The position numbers and the translations under genes are program-made. 64,000 nt of DNA from Acidobacteriota bacterium (lineage in GTDB: Bacteria; Acidobacteriota; Terriglobia; Versatilivoradales; Versatilivoraceae), in the NCBI GenBank assembly GCA_028875575.1, contig JAPPDF010000097.1:1-64000 (forward strand), in the 5' to 3' direction. Positions 62,227 to 64,000 of this stretch are shown here, one piece after another (position 1 is the stretch's first letter; each line of letters begins with the position of its first letter). The notes beneath the pieces were generated by a model. That model did not search any database. It was not told the origin of the DNA and saw only the letters and a list, made by a program, of their open reading frames with translations.

Positions 62227-62262
62227 AAAGGGAAAAAGATATCCACGAAGGGCCACGAAGGG
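62227..62262. repeat. Family B repeat arm (single)
   Basis: GAAAAAGATATCCACGAAGG, then GCCACGAAGG, matches the left arm of 14404-14560. The second arm is not adjacent. It lies in the 171-base gap between the epimerase gene's 3' end and the start of the DUF1549/1553 gene. Confidence 0.65.
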
Positions 62263-62308
62263 GTTGGAGAGGGCTCAAGAATCCACCATTTGGTCGATGT
62301 TGTTTCGA

Positions 62309-63316
62309 TCAGGAATTTCTGGAGGACCCGCCCGTCACCAGTCCCAACTGCTCCATTTCGTGATCCAGCGTTTCCCGCAGTCCCTCCTCCAGCGAGCGGG
62401 GGGCGAAGCCCAACTCGCGGCGGGCCTTGCGGTCGTCGCCGATGTAAGTTGTCCCGGCCGTGACCCGAAGGCTCTCGGCCGCGTATGTCGGCGGGAGGGG
62501 TAGGAAAGCTCCCAGCAGGCTCATGCAGGCTGCCAGGGCCTTCAGGGTTCCGGGTCCCGGGTGAATCCGGGGCGCCTGGATGCCTGTCAGGCGCTCTGCC
62601 AATTCGAAGACCTCACGGAAGGTGTGGACCGGGCCGGCGACGATGTAGCTCTCGCCCGCCCGGCCTTGTTCCATGGCCAGAAGATGAGCCGCGGCGGTGT
62701 CCTCGACATGGGCCCAGCAGAATGTGGATCGTTGAGGGGTTGCGGGCAGCCGGCCCCGCAGATACTGCCGGATGGCCGTGCCGATGGCGCTGGTGTCAGC
62801 GGGTCCGTACACGACGCCGGGCTGCAGGATGACCAATGGCAAGCCGGCCTCGGCCATGGGTTGGGCCACCTGGTAGTGTGCCATCCACTTGGTTCGCTCG
62901 TACTCGGTCAACCAGGGGCCCTGGTGGCGGAATCCTTCGTCGACCAGCCTTCCACCGGTGTCGGAGGAGACGGCGACGGTGCTGGTGTAGACGATCCTGG
63001 GAACGCCCAGCTCCAGGGCTGTTTCCAGGACGTTGCGGGTGCCCTCCACGTTGATTGGGTAGGCCTCCCCCCGGTCTTTGACTCCGATTCGGTACCAGGC
63101 GGCAAGGTGGAAGAGGCCGTCAACCCCGCTCATGGGAACCCGCAGGGAGGATTTGTCCCGGACGTCTCCCTGATGGAGGACGGCGCCGTCAGTCTCGAGG
63201 TCCCCGGCGGCCCCGGGGTTGTGCACCAGTGCCGCCACCTCGTGTCCGGCCCGGAGGAGCTGCCTGGCCAGGCAGCCGCCGATGAATCCGGTGGCGCCCG
63301 TCACCAGATATTTCAT
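62309..63316 (-). CDS. NAD-dependent epimerase/dehydratase (extended SDR)
   Basis: A 335-residue extended short-chain dehydrogenase. The dinucleotide motif GATGFIGG is at the very N-terminus, HLAAW and TSTVAVSS follow, and the catalytic pair is Y-x3-K in YERTKWMAH. The C-terminal half (about 200-320) resembles the dihydroflavonol-reductase/HpnA-like group. The substrate could be a nucleotide sugar or a hopanoid-type lipid aldehyde; I cannot decide. The start is an ATG at 63316. It is upstream of the DUF1549/1553 operon but separated by a repeat, so probably its own unit. Confidence 0.88.
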   Translation of the reverse strand: MKYLVTGATGFIGGCLARQLLRAGHEVAALVHNPGAAGDLETDGAVLHQGDVRDKSSLRVPMSGVDGLFHLAAWYRIGVKDRGEAYPINVEGTRNVLETALELGVPRIVYTSTVAVSSDTGGRLVDEGFRHQGPWLTEYERTKWMAHYQVAQPMAEAGLPLVILQPGVVYGPADTSAIGTAIRQYLRGRLPATPQRSTFCWAHVEDTAAAHLLAMEQGRAGESYIVAGPVHTFREVFELAERLTGIQAPRIHPGPGTLKALAACMSLLGAFLPLPPTYAAESLRVTAGTTYIGDDRKARRELGFAPRSLEEGLRETLDHEMEQLGLVTGGSSRNS

Positions 63317-63650
63317 GAAGTGCCCCTGGTCATTGAAAAAGGCCGCGGCTGCCTTTCAATAATAGCAATGACAGGGAGTGATTATCTCTGGAAGAATGGA
63401 GGGGGCTGCCCGAAAGGGGTTGGCGCGCCCTCTGCCCTGACCTGTGGATCATTCGAGCAAAGAATGGCAGATGGTTAGCCAAGTTGAACCCCGAATGAAC
63501 ACGAATATACACGAATGCGTATGGACTTCGTTCGACGGCAAGCGACACCGAATTGCTTCTGCAAACTCTTTACTTTGGTATCACTTCGTGTCCTTCGTGG
63601 ATAACCCTCTCAATATCGGTTGTCACCCCCAAACAGCAAGCGGGCCTATT

Positions 63651-63770
63651 GCAAAATTCGGCAGCGGGACGTTTGCCGGGAATGGCCACAAAAGGCACAA
63701 AAACACAATTTGTGCCTTTTGTGCTTTTTGGGGTTAGACAGCGTTTTTTACCGAGTCGCACCCGATGTTG
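63651..63770. repeat. Dispersed inverted repeat, family D, copy 2
   Basis: Starts GCAAAATTCGGCAGCGGGAC and contains CCACAAAAGGCACAAA paired with TTTTGTGCTTTTTGGGG, as at 50956-51100. The surrounding 63317-63979 has no gene. It also contains CACGAATATACACGAATGCG at about 63494 and CTTCGTGTCCTTCGTGG at about 63585, both family B-like. Confidence 0.75.
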
Positions 63771-63865
63771 AAAAAGGCAGGACCGCAGGTTTGCCGGCAA
63801 GATGAACTGCCCCGCTGCGAATTGTGCAAAAAGCTCAACGCATCACTCCGTATATTGGTGTTCAT

Positions 63866-63912
63866 TCGTGTCCATTCGTGGTTCGTCGTTCCCCTTCGTG
63901 GGTATCTTTTTT
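63866..63912. repeat. Family B repeat arm (single, right-hand orientation)
   Basis: The segment TTCGTGTCCATTCGTGG, then CCCTTCGTGGGTATCTTTTT, matches the right arm of 14404-14560 and ends in a T-run on the plus strand. Confidence 0.65.
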
Positions 63913-63979
63913 GGGTCCCATGTAGTTTGTCCCTCAATTGTTTCAACCAAGTGACATCAGCCGTTCAAGGAGGCTGGCG

Positions 63980-64000
63980 ATGAGAAGCCGAAGCCGTTGC
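63980..64000 (+). CDS. Start of an unidentified gene cut by the window end
   Basis: An ATG at 63980 is preceded at ideal spacing by a perfect AAGGAGG (63967-63973). Seven codons (MRSRSRC) are in the window. Too little is visible to name a product; the Arg-rich start could precede a signal peptide. Confidence 0.6.

Overview
The window is GC-rich chromosomal DNA from an uncultured, probably environmental, Gram-negative bacterium. It carries five DUF1501 proteins and four large proteins with cytochrome-like CxxCH, DUF1549 and DUF1553 domains. It also has several phytanoyl-CoA-dioxygenase-like enzymes, a TonB-dependent receptor, lipoproteins, Tat-type signals and an FG-GAP repeat protein. This mix is typical of Planctomycetota, Verrucomicrobiota, Latescibacterota and of Bryobacterales-like or Vicinamibacterales-like Acidobacteriota. 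I lean towards an uncultured Acidobacteriota relative, with low confidence, because no rRNA, tRNA or ribosomal-protein gene is present. I saw no CRISPR array, phage or transposase gene.

Layout. 0.5-7.3 kb (minus): operon of DUF1549/DUF1553 cytochrome-like protein, DUF1501, Tat-exported TIM-barrel glycosidase-like protein and a PhyH dioxygenase. 7.7-12.8 kb (minus): FG-GAP repeat protein plus a protein like the N,N-dimethylformamidase large subunit. 13.1-15.8 kb: two convergent MFS transporters, the first FucP-like. 16.4-19.7 kb: PhoD-like phosphatase and two tandem PhyH paralogues with altered metal motifs. 19.9-22.3 kb: a single-chain two-component regulator. 22.3-24.3 kb: gene-poor repeat region with two weak small ORFs. 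24.3-27.7 kb (minus): alpha/alpha-barrel protein, M19 dipeptidase-like protein and lactonase-like lipoprotein. 27.9-34.4 kb (plus): PPC-like protein, DUF1549/1553 protein, a DUF433/DUF5615 toxin-antitoxin pair and DUF1501. 34.5-36.2 kb: Cache-like secreted protein and a MntA/HepT pair whose hepT has an in-frame stop. 36.3-43.8 kb (minus): two nearly identical DUF1501 genes, RNase D and a DUF1549/1553 protein. 44.1-50.8 kb: GH32 lipoprotein, then BKACE (DUF849), sugar-phosphate-isomerase-like, FAD oxidoreductase, D-2-hydroxyacid dehydrogenase and an orphan AbrB-like antitoxin. 51.1-56.7 kb: TonB receptor with an ACSF3-like malonyl/methylmalonyl-CoA synthetase, and a TauD-like dioxygenase. 57.3-63.3 kb (minus): epimerase, then a DUF1549/1553-DUF1501-sirtuin operon. 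A new reading frame with a perfect ribosome binding site starts at the last 21 bases.

The gene set points to a scavenger that takes up and degrades sugars, carboxylic acids, peptides or amides. It uses envelope proteins of unknown chemistry (DUF1501 plus DUF1549/1553 pairs), each pair accompanied by different accessory genes. The intergenic regions are full of dispersed inverted repeats. At least six families can be told apart by eye, and two copies of one are identical over about 230 bases although 18 kb apart in opposite orientation. These repeats, the coding-sequence-exact DUF1501 duplication, the toxin-antitoxin pair sitting inside a DUF1549/DUF1501 operon, and the PhyH pair lacking the usual HxD ligand motif are the most interesting observations.
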